Source: Flavonifractor sp. An306 (GTDB lineage: Bacteria; Bacillota; Clostridia; Oscillospirales; Oscillospiraceae). From it: DNA of 42,620 nucleotides. The stretch is from assembly GCF_002159455.1 (NCBI RefSeq), contig NZ_NFIQ01000034.1:1-42620 (forward strand), read 5' to 3'. Shown here piece after piece: positions 1 through 12,322 of the stretch (its first letter is position 1; each line of letters starts with the position of its first letter). The position numbers and the translations under genes are program-made. Below the pieces are notes generated by a model, which searched no databases, was not told where the DNA came from, and saw only the letters and a list, made by a program, of their open reading frames with translations.

Positions 1-179
1 AGCGGGGCGGGCACCGGCCGGCCCCCGCCCCGCTTGGGCACAATGGGGAAGGGGATGGTGTCCTCCTTGACCGTTTTCCGTCTGTTTCCGCTGCCAAACT
101 CCGCCAGAATGGACTCCAGGGAAAACTCCTCTCCGTCGGGCAGGTCGGTATTCAGTTCATCGTCCCGGTCTTTGGCCAT
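1..179 (-). CDS. Unidentified protein, N-terminal part only (runs off the left edge)
   Basis: The reading frame opens at ATG (complement of 177-179) and stays open to base 1, giving 59 residues starting MAKDRDDELNTD. The start is supported by an AAAGGAG site at 189-195 with 9-nt spacing. The visible part is hydrophilic and acidic, has no signal peptide, contains LESILAEFG around residues 21-29, and then turns basic and Gly/Pro-rich, as in a disordered linker ahead of a later domain. It lies 37 nt after the rlmB stop on the same strand, so the two are probably cotranscribed. I do not recognise the family. Confidence 0.7.
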   Translation of the reverse strand, partial: MAKDRDDELNTDLPDGEEFSLESILAEFGSGNRRKTVKEDTIPFPIVPKRGGGRPVPAP

Positions 180-216
180 GGGAGAGAGCTCCTTTATCTC
201 AGGTATGGATGACGGG

Positions 217-984
217 TCAGCCCATGCGCTGGCGCACCGCCTCGTAGAGCAGGATCGCCGCCGCGGCGCTGGCGTTGAGGGAGTTGAGCTTGCCCTTCAT
301 GGGGATGCGCACCAGGAAGTCGCAGGTCTCGCTGACCAGCCGGCCCATGCCGTCCCCCTCGCTGCCGATGACAATGGCGGCGGGGCCCTTCAGGTCGGCG
401 TCGTACAGCAGCCGGTCCCCGTCTGCGGCGGTGCCGAACACCCACACTCCCTCGTCCTTCAGCTCCTTGAGCAGGGCGGGCAGGTTGGGCACCCGGGCCA
501 CGGGGATGTGGCTCACCGCGCCGGCGGAGGTCTTGGCCACCACCGCCGTCAGCCCGGCGGAGCGGCGCTTGGGGATAATGACCCCGTGGGCTCCGGCGCA
601 CTCGGCGGTGCGGAGCACCGCCCCCAGGTTGTGGGGGTCGGAGAGCTCGTCGCACACCACGATCAGCGGCGGCTCTCCCTTCTCCCGGGCGGCGTTCAGG
701 ATGTCGTCCACGCTGGCGTACTCCCGCACGGCGGCCTGGGCGATGACCCCCTGATGGGAGTGGGTGCGGCTCATAAAATCCAGCTTCCGCCGGTCGCACT
801 CCACCACCACCACGCCCTTGTCCCGGGCGGCGGCGGCAATGTGGCCCAGGGTGGCGTCGGTCTCACCCCGGGCCAGGAAAATCTTGTCGATGGGGGTGCC
901 GGCCCGGAGGGCCTCGGTCACCGCGTTGCGCCCCTCGATGAGTCCGTCCGCCTCGGCCTGGGGCATGGGTCTGCGCTCCTTCAT
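217..984 (-). CDS. rlmB: 23S rRNA (guanosine-2'-O-)-methyltransferase RlmB / TrmH-family SpoU methylase
   Basis: Encodes a SpoU (SPOUT) RNA 2'-O-methyltransferase; RlmB members methylate G2251 of 23S rRNA using S-adenosylmethionine. The product is 255 aa from the ATG at 984. An in-frame ATG at 1041 would add 19 residues, but that stretch contains the likely -10 box, so the shorter start is preferred. N-terminal SpoU substrate-binding part: IEGRNAVTEAL then KIFLARG. Catalytic domain: DELSDPHNLGAVLRTAECAGAHGVI (motif 1, with the conserved N and R), IVIGSEGDGMGRL (motif 2) and LNASAAAAILLYE (motif 3), which together form the knotted SAM site. Length is normal. RlmB and other TrmH-family paralogues are hard to separate by eye, but the full SpoU motif set is clear. 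Confidence 0.92.
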   Translation of the reverse strand: MKERRPMPQAEADGLIEGRNAVTEALRAGTPIDKIFLARGETDATLGHIAAAARDKGVVVVECDRRKLDFMSRTHSHQGVIAQAAVREYASVDDILNAAREKGEPPLIVVCDELSDPHNLGAVLRTAECAGAHGVIIPKRRSAGLTAVVAKTSAGAVSHIPVARVPNLPALLKELKDEGVWVFGTAADGDRLLYDADLKGPAAIVIGSEGDGMGRLVSETCDFLVRIPMKGKLNSLNASAAAAILLYEAVRQRMG

Positions 985-1017
985 GCTGCTGTCCCGCCTT
1001 TCTGATTCATAATCATC

Positions 1018-1023
1018 AGTATA
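1018..1023 (-). promoter_or_regulatory. Extended -10 promoter element for rlmB
   Basis: On the minus strand TATACT is preceded by TG one base upstream (TGGTATACT), an extended -10 element. The -35 position 17 nt upstream is weak (TTTTTA). It lies about 35 nt upstream of the rlmB ATG. Confidence 0.5.
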
Positions 1024-1060
1024 CCACAACCCGCCCCGCATAAAAAGCCAAATCTGCTTC

Positions 1061-1072
1061 TTTTGCGCAAAA
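1061..1072. repeat. 12-bp perfect palindrome between the divergent rlmB and ftsH genes
   Basis: TTTTGCGCAAAA is a perfect palindrome. With one extra A on one side it extends to TTCTTTTGCGCAAAA(A)GAA. It sits between the divergent rlmB and ftsH promoters and could be an operator; no cognate regulator is visible. Confidence 0.35.
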
Positions 1073-1134
1073 AGAACCGCTGTCCTCCTATGGGATTTTC
1101 ATAGAAAGTTTACAGCTTTCCCCTCCTGTGTTTC

Positions 1135-1163
1135 TTGTTTTTTCGGGTGGGCTGTGCTATAAC
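1135..1163 (+). promoter_or_regulatory. Likely sigma-A promoter of ftsH
   Basis: TTGTTT (1135-1140), 17-bp spacer, TATAAC (1158-1163). Transcription would begin about 50 nt before the TTG start of ftsH. Confidence 0.5.
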
Positions 1164-1223
1164 TATAGATACTTTGTATCTTTCGCATTGAGTAAGAACT
1201 CCAACCGGAGGAGGAACCATCAC

Positions 1224-3386
1224 TTGAATTCAGACAATCAGAACAACAACCGGGGGAAAGGCGGCGGCAACAACCGCCGCAACGCCACCGCCATTATCTC
1301 CATTATCCTGTGGGCCCTGGTGCTTACCGTGCTGGTGAATTACGCCACCTCCATGGCCCGCTCCGCCAACTCGGTGGAGATCACCTACAGCCAGTTTTTG
1401 CAGCTGGTGGAGGACGATATGGTCAAGTCGGTGGTAATGGAGTCCAGCAAGTACACCATTACCCTGAAAGACGGCGTCTCCCTGGACAAAAACGGAAACG
1501 TGGTAAGCTCCGGCGCCACGGACGCCGGCACTTCCTCGGAGGATGAGCCGGGCAGCTCCCTGGGCCTGCCCCCGCTGGAGAGCTGGGGCAGCCAGTCCCA
1601 GACCGTTACCTACTTCTGCGCCCCCGTGTCCCAGGCGGGCCTGCGGGACGACGAGCTCATCCCCCTGCTCAAGGAGCACGACGTGGCCTTCGGCCCGGAG
1701 TATGTGGAGCAGCTCTCCCCCGTCATCACGCTGCTCATCTCCTACGTGCTGCCAGTGGTCATCATGGTGGCCCTGTTCTCCTTCCTGTTCCGCGGCATGG
1801 CGGGCAAGATGGGGGGCGGCCTGGGCAACCTGGGCAAGTCCAACGCCAAGGTGTACGTGGAGAAAAAGACTGGGGTCACCTTCAAGGACGTGGCCGGTCA
1901 GGACGAGGCCAAGGAGTCCCTGGTGGAGATCATCGACTTTCTCCACAATCCCCAAAAGTATACCGAAATCGGCGCCAAGCTGCCCAAGGGCGCCCTGCTG
2001 GTGGGACCGCCGGGCACCGGCAAAACCCTGCTGGCCAAGGCGGTGGCGGGCGAGGCCAACGTGCCCTTCTTCTCCATCTCCGGCTCGGACTTTGTGGAGA
2101 TGTTCGTGGGCATGGGCGCCGCCCGTGTGAGAGACCTGTTCAAGGAGGCCAACAAGATGGCCCCCTGCATTGTGTTCATCGATGAGATCGACACCATCGG
2201 CAAATCCCGGGACAACCGCATGGGCGGCAACGACGAGCGGGAGCAGACCCTGAACCAGCTGCTGGCCGAGATGGACGGCTTCGACCCCACCAAGGGCGTC
2301 ATCCTGCTGGCCGCCACCAACCGGCCGGAGGTGCTGGACCAGGCTCTGCTGCGGCCCGGCCGGTTTGACCGGCGGATCATCGTGGACCGGCCCAACCTGG
2401 CCGGCCGTCTGGCCACCCTCCAGGTCCACACCCGGAACATCCGTCTGGCGGAGGACGTGGACCTGAAGAAGATCGCCATTGCCACCGCCGGCACCGTGGG
2501 CGCGGATCTGGCCAACTTGGTAAACGAGGCCGCCCTGCGGGCGGTGCGCCTGGGCCGCAAGGCGGTGAACCAGGAGGACCTGCTGGTGTCCTTCGAGCTG
2601 GTGATCGCCGGCTCGGAGAAGAAGGGCAGCGTCCTCACCGAGTTTGAGAAAAAGCTGGTGGCCTACCACGAGGTGGGCCACGCCATGGTGGCCTACAAGC
2701 AGAAGAACACCGAGCCGGTGCAGAAGATTACCATTGTCCCCCACACCCAGGGCTCTCTGGGCTACACCCTGCTGATGCCCGAGGAGGACAAGACCGATCT
2801 GCGCACCAAGGACGAGCTGCTGGCCAAGATCATGGTATCCATGGGCGGCCGGGCCGCCGAGGAAGTGGTGCTCAACACCATGACCAACGGCGCGGCCCAG
2901 GACATCCAGGACGCCACCAGCGTGGCCCGGAGCATGGTGGTACTCTACGGCATGAGCGACCAGTTCGGCATGATGGCCCTGGCCTCCCGCCGCAACCAGT
3001 ACCTGGACGGCGGCTACGGCATGGACTGCGCCCAGGACACCGCCGCGGCGGTGGACCAGGCGGTGAAAGAGCTGCTGACCCAGTGCTATAACCAGGCCGT
3101 CCAGGTCATCCGGGAGAACCGGGAGGACATGGACAAGGTGGTGGCCTACCTGCTGGAAAAGGAGACCATCACCGGCGCGGAGATGGTGGCCATTCTGGAG
3201 GGCCGGGACCCCGCCACGGCGGACAACTACCCCGACCCGGACAAGAAGGAGCCCCAGCAGCCCGCCCCGGCGGAGCAGCCGGAGGAGGCCCCCGCTCAGG
3301 ATGCCATCCCTCTGGGAGAGGGACCGGCCCCCGTCCAGCAGCAGGAGGAGGAACAGCCCCCCGCCGACCAGCCCCCCACGGAATAA
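1224..3386 (+). CDS. ftsH: ATP-dependent zinc metalloprotease FtsH
   Basis: Membrane-anchored hexameric AAA protease that degrades misfolded and regulatory membrane and cytosolic proteins. The best start is TTG 1224, with GGAGGAGG at 1207-1214 and 9-nt spacing, giving 720 aa. The frame is open further upstream, but that part overlaps the promoter. Order: basic Asn/Gly-rich tail, TM1 ([18 protein letters not shown]), extracytoplasmic domain of about 120 residues, TM2 ([19 protein letters not shown]), AAA domain with Walker A GPPGTGKT near 261-268, Walker B IVFIDEID and RPGRFDRR, then the peptidase zinc site HEVGH near 482-486. Most FtsH have HEAGH; the metal-binding HExxH is kept. The last 60 or so residues are a Pro/Glu/Gln-rich tail. 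A strong hairpin follows. Confidence 0.96.
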   Translation: MNSDNQNNNRGKGGGNNRRNATAIISIILWALVLTVLVNYATSMARSANSVEITYSQFLQLVEDDMVKSVVMESSKYTITLKDGVSLDKNGNVVSSGATDAGTSSEDEPGSSLGLPPLESWGSQSQTVTYFCAPVSQAGLRDDELIPLLKEHDVAFGPEYVEQLSPVITLLISYVLPVVIMVALFSFLFRGMAGKMGGGLGNLGKSNAKVYVEKKTGVTFKDVAGQDEAKESLVEIIDFLHNPQKYTEIGAKLPKGALLVGPPGTGKTLLAKAVAGEANVPFFSISGSDFVEMFVGMGAARVRDLFKEANKMAPCIVFIDEIDTIGKSRDNRMGGNDEREQTLNQLLAEMDGFDPTKGVILLAATNRPEVLDQALLRPGRFDRRIIVDRPNLAGRLATLQVHTRNIRLAEDVDLKKIAIATAGTVGADLANLVNEAALRAVRLGRKAVNQEDLLVSFELVIAGSEKKGSVLTEFEKKLVAYHEVGHAMVAYKQKNTEPVQKITIVPHTQGSLGYTLLMPEEDKTDLRTKDELLAKIMVSMGGRAAEEVVLNTMTNGAAQDIQDATSVARSMVVLYGMSDQFGMMALASRRNQYLDGGYGMDCAQDTAAAVDQAVKELLTQCYNQAVQVIRENREDMDKVVAYLLEKETITGAEMVAILEGRDPATADNYPDPDKKEPQQPAPAEQPEEAPAQDAIPLGEGPAPVQQQEEEQPPADQPPTE

Positions 3387-3399
3387 ACAACACCAAGAA

Positions 3400-3433
3400 C
3401 CCCGGCAGATCAGCAGATCTGCCGGGGTTTTTT
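3400..3433. terminator. Bidirectional terminator between convergent ftsH and atpC
   Basis: A 12-bp perfect stem (arms 3400-3411 and 3416-3427, loop AGCA) is followed by a run of T to 3433 on the plus strand, 13 nt after the ftsH stop. On the minus strand the same hairpin starts 9 nt after the atpC stop and is followed by a T-rich stretch, so it can serve both genes. Confidence 0.85.
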
Positions 3434-3436
3434 CGC

Positions 3437-3841
3437 TCAGCGCCGGGTTTTCAGCCGGGCCATGGCTCTGGCCAGGGCGGCCTTGGAGTGGTAATACTCG
3501 TGGATGCTCTGCTTCTGGCGCAGGCGCTCCTCTGCCCGCTCCTTGGCGGCCTGGGCCCGCTTGCGGTCGATCTCCTCCGGGTGCTCGGCGAAGCCCACCA
3601 GCAGGATCACGTAGTCCGGCTTGATCTCGGCAAAGCCGGCCCCCACGGCGGCGGGCTCCCACTTGTCCTCGGTCTTGTACCGCAGCTGGCCGGGCTCGAT
3701 GGCAGTGACCACCGGCTCATGGCCGGGGTAGATCCCCATTTCCCCGTCCACCGCCGGGAGGACCAGGGCTTGGGCGGGGCCGATGTAGAACTGCCGCTCG
3801 GGGGTGATGATCTCCAGAGTAAAGGTGCCGGTTCCGGCCAT
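3437..3841 (-). CDS. atpC: ATP synthase F1 subunit epsilon
   Basis: Central-stalk subunit of the F1 motor and regulator of ATPase activity; 134 aa, normal length. The N-terminal beta-sandwich begins FTLEIITPERQFY and includes LPAVDGEMGIYPGHEPVVTAI, the family signature. The C-terminal part (from about residue 85) is the two-helix hairpin rich in Ala, Glu, Arg and Lys that acts as the movable inhibitory element. Start ATG 3841 directly abuts the atpD stop at 3842, the usual end of the operon. The gene ends at the hairpin shared with ftsH. Confidence 0.96.
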   Translation of the reverse strand: MAGTGTFTLEIITPERQFYIGPAQALVLPAVDGEMGIYPGHEPVVTAIEPGQLRYKTEDKWEPAAVGAGFAEIKPDYVILLVGFAEHPEEIDRKRAQAAKERAEERLRQKQSIHEYYHSKAALARAMARLKTRR

Positions 3842-7659
<3,818 letters not shown>

Positions 7660-7663
<4 letters not shown>

Positions 7664-8184
7664 GCCATTCGCCTCTCTTCCAGTTGCCGGGTCAGGCCGG
7701 CCAGCGCCCCGCGGACGCTCTTGTCATATCTCACGCCCTCAATCTCCAGCGTGAAGCCACCCAGCAGGGACGGGTCGGTGCGGATCTCAAAGACCACGTC
7801 CCTCTTATGGTGGAGCCGGCACAGGGCCTGCTTCAGCTTCTCCAGCTCGCCCTGCTCCGGCGGGCGGACGCAGGTGAGGCGGCACCGGGCCGCCCCCCGC
7901 TGGGCCAGGGCCTGATCACGATAGGCCTCCAGAATCTCGGGCAGCAGAGCCATGCGGCCCTTCTCCGCCAGCAGGCGGTAAAAGTTCAGCAGCAGGCCGT
8001 GGCCGTCCAGCAGGGGCAGGCGGGTCAGCACCCGGTCCTTCTCCCAGGCCTGGACGGCGGGGGAACACAGGCTCTCCCACAGGGGAGCGTTGTCCATGAT
8101 GGCCCGGGCGGTGTCCTCCAGGGTCTTTTCATCGGGGGAGACGGCATAGAGGGCCGCGGCGTAACGGCGGGCCAGCTCGCTCAT
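7660..8184 (-). CDS. atpH: ATP synthase F1 subunit delta
   Basis: Peripheral-stalk cap joining F1 to subunit b; 174 aa. N-terminal helical domain starts [14 protein letters not shown], the conserved opening of the family. The C-terminal part has [25 protein letters not shown], matching the conserved GG(F/I)-x-DxSV-x(4)-L motif. It overlaps atpF by 4 nt upstream and atpA by 4 nt downstream. Confidence 0.94.
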
Positions 8185-8669
8185 GCCTGCTCACCCACTT
8201 CCGCCAGGAAGGAATCCACCAGGACCTTGTCGCTCTCCCCGTCCATGGCCTGCTGGGCCACCTTGGCGGCGGCCAGCAGGGCCAGGGAGGCCACCTCGTT
8301 CCGGGCTCCCTGCAGCATGTTTTCCCGCTCGGAGGCGATCTGGGCCTCCGCCTCGCTCCGCAGCCGCTTGGCGTCGGCCTCGGCCTGGGCCAGCTTGCTC
8401 TCGTACACCCGCTGGGCCCTGGTCTGGGCGTCGGCCACAAGCTTGGCCGCCTCCTGCCGGGCGTCGGTCAGCTTGTCCTCATACCGGGCCTTCAGCTCCC
8501 CGGCCTGGCGTCTGTCCGCCTCGGCGGAGGAGAGCTGGTTCTGCACCAGGGCGGCCCGCTGCTCCAGCACGGCGTTGACCCGGCCGAACAGGAGCTTTCT
8601 CAGGATGAAGTAGAGCACCAGCAGATTGAGGACGGTAAACACAATGGTGGAAAGATGGAACTCCAGCAT
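8181..8669 (-). CDS. atpF: ATP synthase Fo subunit b
   Basis: Peripheral-stalk subunit; 162 aa, one copy per operon so presumably a homodimer. One N-terminal membrane helix (STIVFTVLNLLVLYFILRKLLF) is followed by a long charged coiled coil rich in Ala, Glu, Lys and Arg, typical of b. It lies 14 nt after atpE and shares a 4-nt ATGA-type overlap with atpH. Confidence 0.94.
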   Translation of the reverse strand: MLEFHLSTIVFTVLNLLVLYFILRKLLFGRVNAVLEQRAALVQNQLSSAEADRRQAGELKARYEDKLTDARQEAAKLVADAQTRAQRVYESKLAQAEADAKRLRSEAEAQIASERENMLQGARNEVASLALLAAAKVAQQAMDGESDKVLVDSFLAEVGEQA

Positions 8670-8683
8670 CGGGGGCGCCCCCT

Positions 8684-8902
8684 TTAACCGACGAAGATGA
8701 TGAGCAGCGCGGTGATGAAGCCGAAGATGGCGGTACCTTCCGCCAGGGCGCAGCCCAGCAGCAACGCGCTGTTGATCTTGCCGGAGGCCTCGGGCTGGCG
8801 GGCGATGGCCTCGCTGGCCTTGCCGGTGGCGAAGCCGATTCCGATCCCGGCGCCGATGCCGGTGAACACTGCGACAGCAGCAGCAATGATAGCCATAGAC
8901 AT
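8684..8902 (-). CDS. atpE: ATP synthase Fo subunit c (proteolipid)
   Basis: Forms the membrane rotor ring; 72 aa, two membrane helices joined by the polar loop ARQPEASG. The ion-carrying carboxylate is E55 in helix 2 (ALAEGTAIF). Sodium-type c subunits carry a Gln in helix 1 (GxGQG) and Ser/Thr directly after the Glu, with a Tyr nearby; here these positions are I22, G56 and F60, so proton coupling is inferred. Start ATG 8902 has AGGAGG 8 nt upstream; the next ATG two codons on would make little difference. Confidence 0.96.
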   Translation of the reverse strand: MSMAIIAAAVAVFTGIGAGIGIGFATGKASEAIARQPEASGKINSALLLGCALAEGTAIFGFITALLIIFVG

Positions 8903-8932
8903 GATAATTTCCTCCTGTAAATTCAGTATGTT

Positions 8933-9631
8933 TTACGCTTCTTCCTCTTTGATGCCCTCGCCGGTGAACAGGGTGGTGAGGAACACAAAGACGACGGTTT
9001 GAATGAGCCCGTCAAACAGGTCAAAATAGAGGCTGAACACCGCCGGTAAAATAACCGGCGCCACAAACTTGAGCATCTCCATGATGATGAAGGCGCCCAG
9101 CACATTGCCGAACAGACGCATGCACAGCGCCAGGGGCCGGACGGCCACCTCCATCAGGTTGATGGGCAGCAGCAGGGGCATGGGCTCGGCAAACTTTTTC
9201 AGCCCGCCCAGCAGCCCGTTGTAGCGGAACTGGGCGCCGTAGATGAGCAGCATACTCATCAGGGCCAGGGCCGCGGTCACGCTGATGTCCTTGGTGGGGG
9301 GCGTCAGGCCGAAGATGCCGATGATATTGGCAAAGCCGATGTACAGCGCCACTGTCCCCAGCCAGGGGGCGAAGGGCTTCCAGTGGCTGCCGATATTGGT
9401 TTTGACAAAGCCGTTGAGAAACTGCACGGCGCTCTCCAGCGCCACCTGCGCCTTGCCGGGGGCGTCCACGCTCAGGTTCCGGGTCAGCAGCAGGGCGGCT
9501 ATCAGCAGCACCGCCATCACAATCCACGTCACCACCACCGACTCCGCCACGGGAATCCCGCCAAACAGCGGAATGGTGAACGCGGTGTGGGTCCCCAGCT
9601 CCTCCACCAGGGTTTCCTTGAATGCATCCAA
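8933..9631 (-). CDS. atpB: ATP synthase Fo subunit a
   Basis: Proton-channel subunit next to the c ring; 232-235 aa, about five to six membrane helices. The essential Arg lies in RPLALCMRLFGN about 60 residues from the C-terminus; downstream VFVFLTTLFTGEGI is the conserved last helix. Start is uncertain: GTG 9640, ATG 9637 and TTG 9631 are in frame. GAGGTGA (9639-9645 on the complement) sits 5 nt before TTG 9631 and would be buried in the coding region for the other two, so TTG is preferred. First gene of the operon; no atpI is seen upstream. Confidence 0.93.
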   Translation of the reverse strand: MDAFKETLVEELGTHTAFTIPLFGGIPVAESVVVTWIVMAVLLIAALLLTRNLSVDAPGKAQVALESAVQFLNGFVKTNIGSHWKPFAPWLGTVALYIGFANIIGIFGLTPPTKDISVTAALALMSMLLIYGAQFRYNGLLGGLKKFAEPMPLLLPINLMEVAVRPLALCMRLFGNVLGAFIIMEMLKFVAPVILPAVFSLYFDLFDGLIQTVVFVFLTTLFTGEGIKEEEA

Positions 9632-9734
9632 ACACATCACCTCGTTTTCGCGTGGCCTATCTTACTCCCCCGCCCGCCATTTCGTAACCCTTTCGTAAGT
9701 AAAAAAACTATCGAAAATGGGCCGCCCCTCCTGT

Positions 9735-9763
9735 TTGACAGTCCCCCCGATTTTCCCTATACT
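9735..9763 (+). promoter_or_regulatory. Strong sigma-A promoter of the sensor kinase operon
   Basis: TTGACA (9735-9740), 17-bp spacer, TATACT (9758-9763): near-consensus. Transcription should start about 9770, close to the AAGGAGG at 9776-9782. It lies in the 150-nt divergent region shared with atpB. Confidence 0.85.
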
Positions 9764-9790
9764 AAGGTGGATGAAAAGGAGGCGCGCGCC

Positions 9791-11407
9791 ATGTATACCC
9801 AGGCCAGAACGTCCATCCGGGCCCAGCTGATGCGGCTGAGCCTGATCATTGTGGCCGTATCCATCGCCCTGGCCCTGAGCGGGACCATGTACCTGGCCCT
9901 GCGGGGCGAGCAGGAGGCGCTGGACAGCAATCTGCTCAACTCCGCCTCCATCCTCTCCCAGGTGCCTCTGGTGCGGCAGGCCCTGCAGGGGGAGCTGCCG
10001 GCGGACCAGCTGGCCGACTATCTGGACGCCACCACGGAGCAGACCTCGGACATCGACCTGATCCTGGTGGGCGACATCCACTCCACCCTGCTCTATGTGC
10101 CCGACCGGGCCCTGATCGGCACCACCTACTCGGGCACCGCCCAAACCGGCGTTCTCTCCGGCAGCAGCCCCTACACCTCCAACGAGACCGGGCCCATGGG
10201 CTCCGACCACTCGGCCTACGCCCCGGTGCGGGACGAGCAGGGCAACGTGATCGGCTTTGTCATCGTGGGGGTGTACTTCCGCAGCATGGCCCTGGTGGCG
10301 GTGGGTACGGTGACCCGTATGCTGCTGGTGGGTCTGGCGGCGGCGGTGCTGGGCTCCCTGTTGGCCCTGCGCCTGTCCCGGCGTATCAAGCAGTCCCTGT
10401 TGGGCTATGAGCCCGATATCTTTGCCCGCCAGTTCCACCAGCGGGAGGACATTCTGGACGCCCTGGAGGAGGGCATCCTGGCCATCGACGGGGAGAAAAC
10501 AGTGATCTTCCTCAACGCCTCGGCTGCGGAGATGCTCTCCCTGGACCGCCGGGCCATTTTGGGCCGCCCCCTCCATGAGGTCTATCCCCGCTCCACCCTG
10601 GACCGGGTGCTGGAGACCGGGCAGGCGGAGTACAACGTGAGCATGACCTCCCTGCGGGACATCCGGGTGCTGTCCGACCGCCTGCCCCTGTATGAAAACG
10701 GCAGGCTGGCAGGGGCGGTGAGCATTTTCCGCAACCGCACCGAGCTGACCCGGATGGCGGACAACCTCACCGGTGTAAGCCATATGGTGGAGGCCATGCG
10801 GGCCTACACCCACGAATTTATGAACAAGCTCCACGTGATTCTGGGTCTGCTCCAGATCGGGGAGCCGGAGAAGGCCCAGCAGTACATCATGGACACCACC
10901 CAGACCCAGCAGGTGGCGGTGAGCCGGATCATGAACCAGATCCACCAGCCCTCGGTGGCGGCGCTGCTGGTGGGAAAGACCAGCCGGGCCAACGAGCTGG
11001 GCATCCGCCTGCGGCTGGACCGGGAGAGCAGCCTCAGCGAGGAGAGCCCCTGGCTGCCGCCGGACGCCTACGTCACCGTGCTGGGCAACCTGATTGAAAA
11101 CGCCATCGAGGTCCTCAACCAGTCCCGGGGCAGCACCAAGGAGATCTCGGTCAGCATCCGGGAGAGCGAGGAGAGCCTGCTGCTCTGCGTGGAGGACACC
11201 GGCCCCGGCATCCCCGCCGCCCTCCGCCGCACCCTGTTCCAGCGGGGCATCTCCACCAAGGGCCGGGAGCGGGGCACCGGCCTGGCCCTGGTCCAGGAGG
11301 TGGTGGAGGCCTACCACGGGGAGATCCGGGTGGAATCGGAGAGCGGCGTGGGCACGTCGTTCTTTCTCAGCTTTTGCCGGGGGGAGCCCCCGGCCGTCAA
11401 GGAGTGA
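9791..11407 (+). CDS. Sensor histidine kinase, CitA/DcuS family
   Basis: Membrane sensor of the CitA/DcuS type, a family that senses di- or tricarboxylates; the ligand here is unknown. 538 aa from ATG 9791, 8 nt after AAGGAGG. Order: TM1 (LIIVAVSIALALSGTMYLAL), periplasmic-type sCache/PDC domain of about 130 residues (TSDIDLILVGDIHSTLLYVPDRALIG, GPMGSDHSAYAPVRDEQGNVIGF), TM2 near residues 170-190, PAS domain (ILDALEEGILAIDGEKTVIFLN), SpoOB-like phosphorylation helix with H341 in YTHEFMNKLHVILGL, then HATPase_c with NLIENAIEVL, EDTGPGIP and GTGLALV. Followed 6 nt later by its response regulator. No transporter gene is adjacent, so the target is not evident. Confidence 0.92.
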   Translation: MYTQARTSIRAQLMRLSLIIVAVSIALALSGTMYLALRGEQEALDSNLLNSASILSQVPLVRQALQGELPADQLADYLDATTEQTSDIDLILVGDIHSTLLYVPDRALIGTTYSGTAQTGVLSGSSPYTSNETGPMGSDHSAYAPVRDEQGNVIGFVIVGVYFRSMALVAVGTVTRMLLVGLAAAVLGSLLALRLSRRIKQSLLGYEPDIFARQFHQREDILDALEEGILAIDGEKTVIFLNASAAEMLSLDRRAILGRPLHEVYPRSTLDRVLETGQAEYNVSMTSLRDIRVLSDRLPLYENGRLAGAVSIFRNRTELTRMADNLTGVSHMVEAMRAYTHEFMNKLHVILGLLQIGEPEKAQQYIMDTTQTQQVAVSRIMNQIHQPSVAALLVGKTSRANELGIRLRLDRESSLSEESPWLPPDAYVTVLGNLIENAIEVLNQSRGSTKEISVSIRESEESLLLCVEDTGPGIPAALRRTLFQRGISTKGRERGTGLALVQEVVEAYHGEIRVESESGVGTSFFLSFCRGEPPAVKE

Positions 11408-11413
11408 TGCTTT

Positions 11414-12082
11414 GTGTACCGTGTCGTGATCGTGGAGGACGACCCTATGGTTTGCCTACTGGACCGCACCTTTGCGGAAAAGGATTCCCGCTTCCGGGTG
11501 GTCCAGACCTTTCAGGACGGCCGGGCCGCCCTGGAGTGGCTGACCCAGAACCCCGCCGACCTGCTGGTGCTGGACGTGTACATGCCCCTGCTCACCGGCG
11601 TGGAGCTGCTCCACGCCCTCCGGGCCCAGTCCATTCCGGTGGACGCCATCATGGTCACCGCCGCCAACAGCACGGCCATGGTGGACGAGCTGCTGAAGCT
11701 GGGGGTGGTGGACTATCTGGTCAAGCCCTTTACCGTGGAGCGCTTTCAGCAGGCGCTGGACACCTTCTGCCGGCACCGGGAGGCGGTGGCGGGAGAGGCG
11801 GTGAGCCAGGACGAGCTGGACAAGCTCTTCGCCCCGCCCGAGTCGGGGGACCACAGCGCGCCCAAGGGCCTTCAGGAGAACACCCTCAAGCTCATCCGGG
11901 CCTGCCTCCAGACCGCCCCGGACCAGGGGCTGCCCAGCGAGGCCATCTCCCGGCAAACCGGCCTGTCGGTGGTCACGATCCGGCGCTACGTCAACTACCT
12001 GGTGGAGCGGGGGGAGGCGGCCAGCACCGTCAACTACGACACTGGCGGCCGGCCCTGCCGGCTGTACCGGCTGCAGAGCTGA
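11414..12082 (+). CDS. Response regulator, CitB/DcuR family
   Basis: DNA-binding partner of the preceding kinase; 222 aa. Starts at GTG 11414, with AAGGAG overlapping the kinase stop, so translation is coupled. Receiver domain 1-120 with acidic pair E8/D9/D10, phosphoacceptor D54 (VLDVYMP), T82 and K104 (YLVKPF). The C-terminal 90 residues hold a helix-turn-helix (LPSEAISRQTGLSVVTIRRYVNYLVERG) of the kind found in CitB/DcuR/MalR-type regulators. A strong terminator lies 60 nt downstream. Confidence 0.92.
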   Translation: MYRVVIVEDDPMVCLLDRTFAEKDSRFRVVQTFQDGRAALEWLTQNPADLLVLDVYMPLLTGVELLHALRAQSIPVDAIMVTAANSTAMVDELLKLGVVDYLVKPFTVERFQQALDTFCRHREAVAGEAVSQDELDKLFAPPESGDHSAPKGLQENTLKLIRACLQTAPDQGLPSEAISRQTGLSVVTIRRYVNYLVERGEAASTVNYDTGGRPCRLYRLQS

Positions 12083-12140
12083 CAGCCCCGGAACCCTGGC
12101 CAAACCGGATGGCAGGCTCCTGAAGATTTCTGACAAAAAT

Positions 12141-12182
12141 GTGCCGTTTCTCCCATTCTGGTAGAGAAACGGCACTTTTTTC
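12141..12182. terminator. Terminator after the two-component operon
   Basis: 12-bp perfect stem (12141-12152 with 12164-12175) followed by seven T. An A-run before the left arm makes it usable in both directions. Confidence 0.9.
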
Positions 12183-12322
12183 GCCAAAAACCCGGAGACA
12201 AATCGTCACAAATCCTTACAAATTCCGTTTTTCCATTTACGCGGGGCCCCTTCAATGGTAAAATGAACATGCGGGCCGGAACAATCCGGCTCTCCATCCC
12301 GTCCCATGAAAAGGAGTTTCCT

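Noticed and set aside
1230-3662. Long open frame on the strand opposite ftsH (810 codons)
   Set aside because: Low-complexity Gly/His/Leu-rich product typical of antisense shadows in high-GC DNA; ftsH has all its motifs on the other strand.
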